Source: Bacillus rubiinfantis
GTDB lineage: Bacteria > Bacillota > Bacilli > Bacillales > Cytobacillaceae
Direction: 5' to 3'
DNA: 64,000 bases
NCBI GenBank assembly: GCA_000752035.1
Contig: CCFE01000011.1
Location: forward strand, 406,736 to 470,735
Below, piece after piece: positions 32,716 through 40,267 of this stretch. A program made the translations under genes and the position numbers. The notes under the pieces were generated by a model, which was given only the letters and a program-made list of their open reading frames with translations, was not told the origin of the DNA and ran no database searches. Each line of letters begins with the position of its first letter. The first letter of the stretch is position 1.

Positions 32716-35175
32716 TTACCCAAATTGTTGAATGACTTCCTCAAAGGGTAGCGGCGGGCTGAATAAATAGCCTTGCACCTGTTGACAATTTTCTCTTTGC
32801 AAGATTTCCTTTTGTTTGACAGACTCAACCCCTTCCGCAATGACGTTAAAGTGCAAATGATGCGCCATGGAAATGATCATCGAAACGATGGCTGTATCGT
32901 TTTCTTGTGAAAGCAAATCGCGAATAAACGACTGATCAATCTTAATTCGATCTACTTTCAAATTTTTTAAATAAGATAATGAAGAATAACCCGTCCCAAA
33001 ATCATCAATTGCGATATGTATCCCTAAGTCTTTCAGCGACTGCAGTGTTTTGATGGTATAGTCAATATTCACCATCATACTCTCGGTAATTTCCAACTCT
33101 AAATAGTGCGGTGGCAGGCCCGTTTCCGTTAAAATTTGCCTTACTGTCCCCGCCAGATTGGGCTGGTAAAATTGTCTTACGGATAGATTTACCCCCACCA
33201 TTATCGGCGGCAAGCCCTGATCATGCCATTCCTTCACTTGCAAACAGGCCGTCCTTAACACCCATTCACCAATCGGCACAATTTGCCCCGTTTCTTCCGC
33301 AATCGGAATAAATTTTGCTGGAGAAATGATTCCATATTTAGGATGACGCCAAAGTAACAGGGCTTCAACCCCTGTAATATCCCCTGTTTTTAAATCAATC
33401 TGCGGCTGATATACGAGGTAAAGCTGCTGATTTTCCAGGGCATCGTATAAGTCATTTTCCAATACTAGTTGGTCAAGGGCTTTTCCATCCAAGGATGGTT
33501 GATAAAAGTCGTATAACTGATTTTGGCTATGGGCTTCTACAAGTGCTAGATTGGCATGCTGTAGCAGTTCTTCCATCGTCGTTCCATGATCCGGATACAA
33601 GGAAATTCCAAGAGTCAGTGTTACATTCACAAGCAGACTTTGTGCCGGCAATGGTTCATATAACGCATCTTGAATCTGATCAATCAAGCTGGTAATGTCT
33701 TGTTCATGGTCGTAGTCAGGCAGGATGAGGACAAATTCATCGCCGGCCAGCCTGCCTAACAGCCATGGATTGAGCTTACTTTTAAGCCTATTTGCCGTCT
33801 CTCGTAACACCGCATCGCCAAATGAATGGCCCAGCGCTTCATTAATTTTCTTAAACCGATCAATATCAAGAATGAAAACAGCCGCTTTCCGCTCGCGGTT
33901 CTGCTGTAATAGTTCTTCCCATTTTATATGTAGATAACGAGATTTAGGCAAGTCGGTTAATTCGTCATAGAAAGCCATATAATGGATTAGTTCCTGGTCC
34001 TTTTTTTGTTTCGTAATATCACGGAATACGATAACAGAGCCGGTAGAAACGTCCTGTTCAAATAAAGGCGTTTCCACGAAAGATGCCTGAAAAACATCAC
34101 CGTTTTTTTGGCAAAATAGCTCTTCCCTATCTTGATAACCTCCTCCAGTCTGTTGTGTTCTATTGGAATTGGGAAGAATGGTGTGAAAGAAATTCTTTCC
34201 AAGCAATTCCTTTTCTGTCCATTGCAACATCCGCTCTGCCTCATGATTCATATAGGTCACATGGGCAGCATTGTCCAGGACAATCAGCCCTTCTCCCATA
34301 TTTGCGGCAATTGTCTGCAGAAACTTTTCATTTTCCTCAAGTTGCTTTTCCGCTTCTTTCTGTTTTTGAAACGGCTCCTCGATAGCTGTATGGTACACCG
34401 CCCTTTGTAAAAAATAAAACCCAGCCAATTGAAACCAATGGCCAACAAAATTATTAATATCATAGACGCTTTTGTACGTTGTAAAAATATAATCCGCGGC
34501 AATCATATATATCGATGCCACAATCAGCATCGTGTTAAATATTTGTTTAGAGCGAAAGCGAAATAGCAATAAAAAAATGATGATGACTTCTATTATCATG
34601 CTCATGAACTGTAAGCTATTTTTCAAAGTGGTAGTTCCGACATGGTCAATAATCAAATTAGGCAGCAGCTGGCTAGGGTGAAAAATGATGAAAATCCATA
34701 TCAGCGCATACAATATGGCAATGAAATAGGCCAGGATTCTATTTTTGGGAGCTGCCTGGCGATCTTTAAAGGCCACAACAGCCAATATCCCCGTCACTTC
34801 CGTTAGTCTTGAGATAATAAAAAACCATGTTGCTCGATAGGCAGAGCTTTCCCCATAGAAAAAAGGCATGCCTTTATAGGTAATCATATGCGCAAATTCC
34901 AGTATAGCTACCGCACAAAATACCGATCCAATCCACAAGCGATAACTTGATAAATCGTGGGGGAAAATGGTCCACGACTGCGTTGTAATCATCAGCGAGC
35001 AGGCAATGATAAACGACTCCATAATAAAATGAATGGCGAGATAATTTTCTTCACCAAAAACCCCATAAAACTGCTCCCGAAATGAAAATGTCACAAGAAG
35101 TAATATCAATGATGCCGCGGTGATGAGAACGTGTTCCTTCCATATATATTGAAGATTTCGATTCATCTGATGCAC
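32716..35175 (-). CDS. Membrane MASE3-PAS-GGDEF-EAL cyclic-di-GMP protein
   Basis: About 819 residues. Eight or so N-terminal helices form a MASE3-type sensor (IFPHDLSSYRLWIGSVF, FAHMITYKGMPFFYG). A PAS domain follows (about 290-400), then GGDEF with AGDEF in LGRLAGDEFVLIL, then EAL with EALLLWRHP, NLSVRQF and DDFGTGYSSLSYLK. The phosphodiesterase half keeps its key residues. The cyclase half has AGDEF, which can be active. It should sense an unknown membrane signal and change cyclic-di-GMP. I prefer the GTG at 35175, nine bases after AAAGGG, over the ATG at 35184. Confidence 0.85.
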   Translation of the reverse strand: MHQMNRNLQYIWKEHVLITAASLILLLVTFSFREQFYGVFGEENYLAIHFIMESFIIACSLMITTQSWTIFPHDLSSYRLWIGSVFCAVAILEFAHMITYKGMPFFYGESSAYRATWFFIISRLTEVTGILAVVAFKDRQAAPKNRILAYFIAILYALIWIFIIFHPSQLLPNLIIDHVGTTTLKNSLQFMSMIIEVIIIFLLLFRFRSKQIFNTMLIVASIYMIAADYIFTTYKSVYDINNFVGHWFQLAGFYFLQRAVYHTAIEEPFQKQKEAEKQLEENEKFLQTIAANMGEGLIVLDNAAHVTYMNHEAERMLQWTEKELLGKNFFHTILPNSNRTQQTGGGYQDREELFCQKNGDVFQASFVETPLFEQDVSTGSVIVFRDITKQKKDQELIHYMAFYDELTDLPKSRYLHIKWEELLQQNRERKAAVFILDIDRFKKINEALGHSFGDAVLRETANRLKSKLNPWLLGRLAGDEFVLILPDYDHEQDITSLIDQIQDALYEPLPAQSLLVNVTLTLGISLYPDHGTTMEELLQHANLALVEAHSQNQLYDFYQPSLDGKALDQLVLENDLYDALENQQLYLVYQPQIDLKTGDITGVEALLLWRHPKYGIISPAKFIPIAEETGQIVPIGEWVLRTACLQVKEWHDQGLPPIMVGVNLSVRQFYQPNLAGTVRQILTETGLPPHYLELEITESMMVNIDYTIKTLQSLKDLGIHIAIDDFGTGYSSLSYLKNLKVDRIKIDQSFIRDLLSQENDTAIVSMIISMAHHLHFNVIAEGVESVKQKEILQRENCQQVQGYLFSPPLPFEEVIQQFG

Positions 35176-35305
35176 ACAGCACATCCCTTTCTTTTCAGGC
35201 CCCTTTTTTTAAAAAATATTCGTTCCTATTCGACTTTATTCTACATCATTCTGTCGAACAAATGTGTATGTTTTTTCCTAGATTAGAAAATAGTATAGGG
35301 AATAC

Positions 35306-36178
35306 ATGGTGGAATCGAGTGATATGGCTATGCGGGTCGTCCTATTTATCTGTTTACTGTTTATTCCTGCGCTGCCGGTATTAGCCGCAAGCCGTGGGCA
35401 AACGGTGAATATCATTGCCCATCGAGGTGCCAGCGCCTATGCCCCTGAAAATACAATGGCCGCCTTTGAATTGGCCGTTGAACAAGGGGCGGATTATATC
35501 GAATTAGATCTTCATATGACGAAAGACAATAAGCTAATCGCTATTCATGATGACGAGCTGGAAAGGACGACGGATGGACAGGGAAAGGTCGGAGAGTTGA
35601 CACTATCAGAACTGCAACAGTTCGATGCTGGTTCCTGGTTTTCGGAAAAAGTCAATGGTAATTTAGTGGCGGGCTATCGTGGGGCGTCCATTCCCACATT
35701 GGAGGAGGTGGTCGCTCAATTTGGCAGATCGGTGAACTATTATATAGAGCTAAAAGGGCCTCAGGCAGCTCCAAATATGGCTGATCAATTATTAGCTGTG
35801 TTAAACAAGCACCAGCTTATTGGAAAAAATACCATAAGAGGTCAGGTAATGATTGAATCTTTCCACGCCTCCCAGCTAAAATATTTGCGAAAAAAGGCTC
35901 CTGATTTGTTGTTGATCCAATTAGCTCATGATTCTCAAAAAATGAACTTGAACGAAATCGCACACTATGCAGATGGGGTCGGACCGAACTTTTCGCTGGC
36001 GGGGAAGGGATTTGTCTCAGAAGCTCACCGCCACGGCCTGCTTGTCCATTGTTGGACCGTTAATCAGGAAAAAGAGATGAAACGCTTGGTAGAATGGGGT
36101 GTTGATGGAATCTTTACGAATGATGTTGTCCTTGCGCGAAAGGTGCGGATGGAAATGGTTCAGGTGCGGAAGGAGTAA
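35306..36178 (+). CDS. Secreted glycerophosphodiester phosphodiesterase (GlpQ family)
   Basis: About 290 residues. A signal peptide (VVLFICLLFIPALPVLAAS) is followed by a GDPD TIM barrel with HRGASAYAPENTMAAF (catalytic His), EQGADYIELDLHMTKD (metal-binding Glu/Asp) and IHDDELERTTDG (second catalytic His). It hydrolyses glycerophosphodiesters from lipids or teichoic acid outside the cell. Start is ATG 35306 or, perhaps better, ATG 35324. Divergent from the GGDEF-EAL gene. Confidence 0.87.
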   Translation: MVESSDMAMRVVLFICLLFIPALPVLAASRGQTVNIIAHRGASAYAPENTMAAFELAVEQGADYIELDLHMTKDNKLIAIHDDELERTTDGQGKVGELTLSELQQFDAGSWFSEKVNGNLVAGYRGASIPTLEEVVAQFGRSVNYYIELKGPQAAPNMADQLLAVLNKHQLIGKNTIRGQVMIESFHASQLKYLRKKAPDLLLIQLAHDSQKMNLNEIAHYADGVGPNFSLAGKGFVSEAHRHGLLVHCWTVNQEKEMKRLVEWGVDGIFTNDVVLARKVRMEMVQVRKE

Positions 36179-36289
36179 ATTTTTGTAAAATTTTTTGGGC
36201 GCCTACCATGAAAATCCCAGCCGTAGAATCAGTATGGACAACTAAAACCCTTTTTCATCCTTGTTGGTGATGCTATGCCTCATGATTGG

Positions 36290-36387
36290 CTGCCCGTTAA
36301 GGCGGGATAAAGTGAAACTTCCATCAGTGGGGGGTTTCTTCATCCCCCACTGATGGTTAGCTGAACCAATCGGACCTTTACGGGCAG
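36290..36387. repeat. 98-bp MITE/PATE-like palindromic element
   Basis: Terminal inverted repeats CTGCCCGTTAAGG (36290-36302) and CCTTTACGGGCAG (36375-36387) differ at one base. Inside is a perfect 13-bp stem, CCATCAGTGGGGG/CCCCCACTGATGG (36321-36356). The first 22 bases recur exactly at 58613-58634. No transposase. It may also act as terminator between glpQ and azoR, which are convergent. The flanking 36179-36289 shows nothing else. Confidence 0.75.
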
Positions 36388-36419
36388 TTGATCCTCCACC
36401 TTGCTTTAGTTTTGATAGA

Positions 36420-37052
36420 TTAGACAGTCACTCTAGACAGCTTCTTAGCAGCTTCGGCCACCCTTGCTAAACCTTCGTTAATAATGCCATCTGCTTTATT
36501 AGGTGCTGCATTGTGTCCTTCAATAATTACTTCTTCGATAATTTCCATACCAAAGACTCCGCCGACAACATTTTTCATATAATTTGCTGCCATTTCCATT
36601 GGAGCAGCTTCTGGAGTGGAATAAATCCCCCCACGTGCGCTTAAGATTACCGCCTTTTTATCAGTCATTAAGCTGACTAATTGACCGTTTTCATCATATT
36701 TAAAGGTAAATCCAGCTGCATAAACATAATCAATGAAGGTTTGCAGTTTTGCCGGAATTGTTAGATTCCATAATGGAAACGCAAATACAACAACATCCGC
36801 TGCTGACAGGGCATCCATCGCCTTTTGCTTCGCAGCGACAATTCGCTGTTCCACATCAGATAGTTCTTCACCAGATTGCATTTTAGCAAAAGCGTTAAAC
36901 AGGTCCTGGCCAAAGTAAGGCATATCCTCAGCAAACACATCATACGTTGTGACGTTCACACCGGTCAAGTTCTCCATAAAAGTCTCATACATTTTACTAG
37001 AAACAGCCTCAGAAGCTGGACGATTATTTGCTTTGACAACTAAAACATTCAT
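36420..37052 (-). CDS. azoR: FMN-dependent NADH-azoreductase
   Basis: 210 residues, a flavodoxin-like fold with the AzoR signature MNVLVVKANNRPASEAVSS at the N-terminus, FPLWNLTIPAKLQTFIDYV (about 95-113) and SARGGIYSTPEA (about 143). It reduces quinones and azo dyes by two electrons. SD AAGGGGAATAC. The promoter matches that of the CatE-like gene in hexamers and operator, so both probably belong to one quinone-responsive regulon, as azoR2 does in B. subtilis (MhqR). Confidence 0.9.
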   Translation of the reverse strand: MNVLVVKANNRPASEAVSSKMYETFMENLTGVNVTTYDVFAEDMPYFGQDLFNAFAKMQSGEELSDVEQRIVAAKQKAMDALSAADVVVFAFPLWNLTIPAKLQTFIDYVYAAGFTFKYDENGQLVSLMTDKKAVILSARGGIYSTPEAAPMEMAANYMKNVVGGVFGMEIIEEVIIEGHNAAPNKADGIINEGLARVAEAAKKLSRVTV

Positions 37053-37088
37053 ACTTTTTGTATTCCCCTTTTGTTCTTTTTAGTAAAA

Positions 37089-37129
37089 TATCTCGAAATA
37101 ATAATATATTAATTGAGAATGATAGTCAA
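37089..37129 (-). promoter_or_regulatory. azoR promoter with MhqR-like operator
   Basis: TTGACT (37129-37124), 17 bases and TATTAT (37106-37101) on the minus strand. TATCTCGA (37089-37096) and TTGAGA (37113-37118) flank the -10 as an inverted pair, as at 8666-8698. Confidence 0.68.
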
Positions 37130-37283
37130 CCGAAATAGGTTTGGTAATATGTGTACTTATTTGTGCCGATGCCTTTTCGAATTATTTAAATCCTAACCGC
37201 CCCTTCTTTTTCTTTAATTTTTCTCCATCCCCTGTCCTTTTTACCTATTCACGCCTATATAGAGGGTGAAGGAGGTGATAAAC

Positions 37284-37505
37284 ATGGCAGAGGCAGTACT
37301 CAAGGCAACGAAGCTTCGCTTAGTTTACCAGGTGGGGATGGATGATGACGGTAAAGCAATTCTGAAAGCAAAAACATATAACAGCATCAAAAAAGAAGCA
37401 ACAGCCGACCAAATTCTTCAAGCAGCAACAGCCATTTCCGGCTTAACCAATGACTATCTCAACAACCTGGAACGAAACGACAGCAGCGAAATCCTGGCCG
37501 AATAA
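37284..37505 (+). CDS. DUF1659 small protein
   Basis: 73 residues: MAEAVLKATKLRLVYQVGMD start, then DGKAILKAKTYNSIKKEATADQILQAATAISGL. DUF1659 proteins are small Bacillus proteins of unknown role found with DUF2922 and YvrJ. SD AAGGAGGTGAT lies six bases before the ATG at 37284; the in-frame GTG at 37266 is inside the leader. First gene of a three-gene cassette. Confidence 0.85.
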   Translation: MAEAVLKATKLRLVYQVGMDDDGKAILKAKTYNSIKKEATADQILQAATAISGLTNDYLNNLERNDSSEILAE

Positions 37506-37555
37506 CGACCGCAACAATTAACAGAAAATCACAAAGTGTCCGTGTGGGGTGGACA

Positions 37556-37632
37556 AGTGTCCACGAAGGGTGCCAGGCACCATAAAGAGGAGGCACTATA
37601 AAAAGGCACCATAATAAGGCACCATAATAAGG
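37556..37632 (+). repeat. Small direct repeats before the DUF2922 gene
   Basis: A GTGCCAGGCACC palindrome followed by AGGCACTATAAAA, AGGCACCATAATA and AGGCACCATAATA copies. The last runs into the ribosome site of the next gene. The GTGCCAGGCACC phrase recurs near 7418. Confidence 0.6.
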
Positions 37633-37643
37633 AGGTGATAGAG

Positions 37644-37862
37644 GTGGCGAAGACTTTGGAGTTGCAGTTTGGGACGGAGTTTGGGAAGACGGCGCGGATT
37701 TCGGTTGATAATCCGAAGGAGCCGATTGATGAGGCGGCTGTGAAGGAAGCGATGGAGAAGATTATTGAGGCTGATATTTTCTTTACTTCCAGTGGTAATT
37801 TTGCAGTGGCACAAGGCGCTCGCGTGATTGAGCGTAATGTAACCGAATATGAGATGAATTAA
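37644..37862 (+). CDS. DUF2922 small protein
   Basis: 72 residues beginning MAKTLELQFGTEFGKTARISVDNPK, with IIEADIFFTSSGNF and GARVIERNVTEYEM, the DUF2922 signature. GTG start with AGGAGGTGATAGAG upstream. Second gene of the cassette, followed by a terminator at 37887. Function unknown. Confidence 0.87.
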   Translation: MAKTLELQFGTEFGKTARISVDNPKEPIDEAAVKEAMEKIIEADIFFTSSGNFAVAQGARVIERNVTEYEMN

Positions 37863-37886
37863 GTTAACATTTGTTAGCTATTAAGG

Positions 37887-37923
37887 AAGGGGCGAATTTC
37901 ATAAGGAAATCGCCCCCCTTTTT
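37887..37923 (+). terminator. Terminator after the DUF2922 gene
   Basis: GGGGCGAATTTC (37889-37900), loop ATAAG, GAAATCGCCCC with one unpaired base, then a T-rich tail. Confidence 0.8.
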
Positions 37924-37955
37924 ACATTTCTTTGGCCTGAAAGGAGGGACGAACG

Positions 37956-38093
37956 GTGGACCAAATCATCCCGCTCATTAGCGAGGTCGGGTTCCCAATC
38001 GTGGTGACACTATATCTGCTGTATCGGATTGAGTCCAAGCTGGATCTAGTCGTGCAATCGATTCAAAACCTGCCAGAGCGAATGAAGAGTTAA
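37956..38093 (+). CDS. YvrJ family small membrane protein
   Basis: 45 residues, GTG start seven bases after AGGAGGGA. The product reads MDQIIPLISEVGFPIVVTLY then LLYRIESKLDLVVQSIQNLP. It is one membrane helix with an amphipathic tail, matching YvrJ. Together with DUF1659 and DUF2922 it forms a known but uncharacterised Bacillus cassette. Confidence 0.88.
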   Translation: MDQIIPLISEVGFPIVVTLYLLYRIESKLDLVVQSIQNLPERMKS

Positions 38094-38111
38094 AACTAAA
38101 AAACAAACACG

Positions 38112-38161
38112 AAGGGGAGATACTTATGCTGTAACCACGACATAAGTATCTCCCCTTTTTC
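38112..38161 (+). terminator. Terminator of the YvrJ cassette
   Basis: Perfect 17-bp stem AAGGGGAGATACTTATG/CATAAGTATCTCCCCTT with a 12-base loop and TTTTT. Confidence 0.92.
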
Positions 38162-38177
38162 AGCTATATTAAAGAAA

Positions 38178-38197
38178 CAAGGGGACCAGCCCCCTTG
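38178..38197 (-). terminator. Terminator of the ascorbate-type PTS operon
   Basis: On the minus strand CAAGGGG/CCCCTTG with TTTCTTT after it, 13 bases past the EIIC stop. Confidence 0.75.
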
Positions 38198-38209
38198 CTT
38201 CTAATTACA

Positions 38210-39472
38210 TTACATGAATAATTTTAATAGATTTCCTAGTAGGATTCCGACGATACCGAAGTCAGCATCACCAAATGTTGTACCATTAAATCCTAGTGAG
38301 CCAAGAACCGGTAATAATAGCGCTGGCAGGAAGCTGATAATTAAACCGTTTGCAAGTGAACCAAGAATAGCGCCGCGTCGGCCGCCAGTTGCATTACCGA
38401 ATACCCCAGCTGCAGCACCTGTAAAGAAGTGAGGCACAAGTCCTGGAACGATGACAGCTAGACCAAACACAGGCAGTAAGAACATGCTGACCACACCTGC
38501 AATAAAGCTTGAAAGGAAACCTACAATAACCGCATTTGGTGCAAATGGGAAGACAATTGGACAGTCAAGTGCCGGTTTTGCATTTGGAACGACTTTATCC
38601 GCAATCCCTTTGAACGCCGGAACGATCTCAGCAATAACCATCCGCACACCAGCTAATACGATGAACACACCGCCGGCGAATGTAATCGCTTGCGTGATGG
38701 AGAAAACAATAAAGTTAGTTCCACCGCTTAATTTTTCTTCAATAAATGAAGGTCCTGTGAAAAATGCCACGACGATAAACATGATTGCCATTGTTAACGC
38801 TAATGCTACAGAAGAATCACGCAGGAATCCAAGTGATTTAGGCACCTTGATTTCCTCTGTTGTCTTTTCTTTATTACCGAAGTATTTTCCGATTGTACCA
38901 GATACAAAGTAACCGATTGAACCAAAGTGTCCGACTGCCACATCATCAGAACCAGTGATTTGCCGTGTATACGGTTGAAGAATAGCTGGCATAACAACCA
39001 TCAATGCCCCTAAAATCACTGAACCTACTGCAACAAGTGTCACACCGGTCATTCCGCTTGCTGATAATACTGCTGCAAGCATACAAGCCATGAACATTGT
39101 ATGGTGACCAGTTAGGAAGATATATTTTAGTTTTGTGAAACGAGCTAGTAAAATATTAATAATCATACCAAAAACCATAATCATTGCTGTTTCAGCACCA
39201 AAGGTTTTCTGCGCTAAGGCCACAATCGCTTCGTTATTCGGGATGACTCCCTTAATATGAAAGGCATGTTCAAACATTTGACTGAATAAATCAAGCGCCC
39301 CAGTAAGAACGGTTGCCCCCGCTCCGAGGATAATAAAGCCCATGATCGTTTTTAACGTACCGGACACCACATCGGCGATGCCCTTTTTCTGTAGTAGTAA
39401 ACCAATTAATGCAAATAAACCAACTAGGATCGCAGGAGTTCCCAGTATATCATTCATGATTAAATGTAACAT
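38210..39472 (-). CDS. PTS ascorbate-family EIIC (UlaA/SgaT-like)
   Basis: 420 residues and about 11 hydrophobic helices, of the ascorbate/galactitol superfamily: GTPAILVGLFALIGLLLQKK at the start, the conserved FLTGHHTMFMACM (about 120-132) and FPFAPNAVIVGFLSS (about 320). It is the membrane channel of a three-protein PTS with EIIB (39479) and EIIA (39764). UlaA imports L-ascorbate in E. coli, but no ascorbate-6-phosphate lactonase or other catabolic enzyme is next to it, so the sugar is unknown. Confidence 0.87.
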   Translation of the reverse strand: MLHLIMNDILGTPAILVGLFALIGLLLQKKGIADVVSGTLKTIMGFIILGAGATVLTGALDLFSQMFEHAFHIKGVIPNNEAIVALAQKTFGAETAMIMVFGMIINILLARFTKLKYIFLTGHHTMFMACMLAAVLSASGMTGVTLVAVGSVILGALMVVMPAILQPYTRQITGSDDVAVGHFGSIGYFVSGTIGKYFGNKEKTTEEIKVPKSLGFLRDSSVALALTMAIMFIVVAFFTGPSFIEEKLSGGTNFIVFSITQAITFAGGVFIVLAGVRMVIAEIVPAFKGIADKVVPNAKPALDCPIVFPFAPNAVIVGFLSSFIAGVVSMFLLPVFGLAVIVPGLVPHFFTGAAAGVFGNATGGRRGAILGSLANGLIISFLPALLLPVLGSLGFNGTTFGDADFGIVGILLGNLLKLFM

Positions 39473-39478
39473 AATTAT

Positions 39479-39751
39479 CTACCCCTTTAATACGTGTGTT
39501 GTTAGTGCCTTCTTGATTTCATCTAAGCTAAACATATTGACTAGTGGAATGGTCTTGCGGCTTCCATCATTTAATTGATCCATGATTTCCGGAGAGCCCA
39601 TGTAAAAATCTGCAGGTTCTGATTTTGCACTGGCTAAATCCATATGATTACAAGTTCCTTCAATTCCTAGTTCTTTCATGGCTTTTTGCACATTTAATGA
39701 CATCATGAAGCTGCTTCCTAATCCATTTCCACAAACAACTAATATTTTCAT
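39479..39751 (-). CDS. PTS ascorbate-family EIIB (UlaB-like)
   Basis: 90 residues, single EIIB domain with the phosphocysteine loop MKILVVCGNGLGSSFMM (Cys about residue 7). Length and motif are standard. It lies six bases upstream of EIIC and 12 bases downstream of EIIA. SD AGGAGG. It passes phosphate from EIIA to the imported sugar. Confidence 0.9.
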   Translation of the reverse strand: MKILVVCGNGLGSSFMMSLNVQKAMKELGIEGTCNHMDLASAKSEPADFYMGSPEIMDQLNDGSRKTIPLVNMFSLDEIKKALTTHVLKG

Positions 39752-39763
39752 GTTAAATTCCTC

Positions 39764-40192
39764 CTAAATAATCTCCATAATTTCTTGATAGGTTTTGGCT
39801 GAGGCTAAAGCATCAACCTTTTCTTGATTAGCGAGCACTATTGATAATTCTGATAGTACCGACAGATGCGATTCTTTATCAGGGGCGGCTAACACGAGAA
39901 AAACATTCGCGCTTTTCCCCTCGGCAAAATCAACTGCCTGTTCCAAGACTAATAAACTAAATCCCAATTGGTTGACGCCGTCTTCGGGCCGGGCATGCGG
40001 CATCGCAAACTTCGGCAACAACACGATATAAGGACCAAAATTCTTCACATTTTCAATCATTGTCTCCACATAAGCTGGTTCAACGATTTTGTGGGTTACC
40101 AATGGCTGTGCGGCAAACTGAATTGCCTCCTCCCAGTTGGCTGCCTGTTGTTTAAACTGAATCATCTCTGCTGTTAAATACTTTTCTAGCAA
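39764..40192 (-). CDS. PTS fructose/mannitol-type EIIA (UlaC-like)
   Basis: 142 residues, EIIA domain with the active His in FAMPHARPEDGVNQLGFS (about residue 68). It is similar to the EIIA domain at the C-terminus of the neighbouring regulator (VAIPHARPEDGVHQLSMS), so one may derive from the other. SD GGGGGTGATGTG. It starts 75 bases after the regulator ends. Confidence 0.9.
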   Translation of the reverse strand: MLEKYLTAEMIQFKQQAANWEEAIQFAAQPLVTHKIVEPAYVETMIENVKNFGPYIVLLPKFAMPHARPEDGVNQLGFSLLVLEQAVDFAEGKSANVFLVLAAPDKESHLSVLSELSIVLANQEKVDALASAKTYQEIMEII

Positions 40193-40267
40193 TCACATCA
40201 CCCCCTTAACAGCAATTCTTTTTTTAAAAAAATCGATCTTTCAACTGCAACATCTGCTGCGAAAAAG

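Noticed and set aside
36290..36387. Insertion sequence
   Set aside because: Terminal inverted repeats are present, but 98 bp has no transposase. Kept as a MITE-like repeat.
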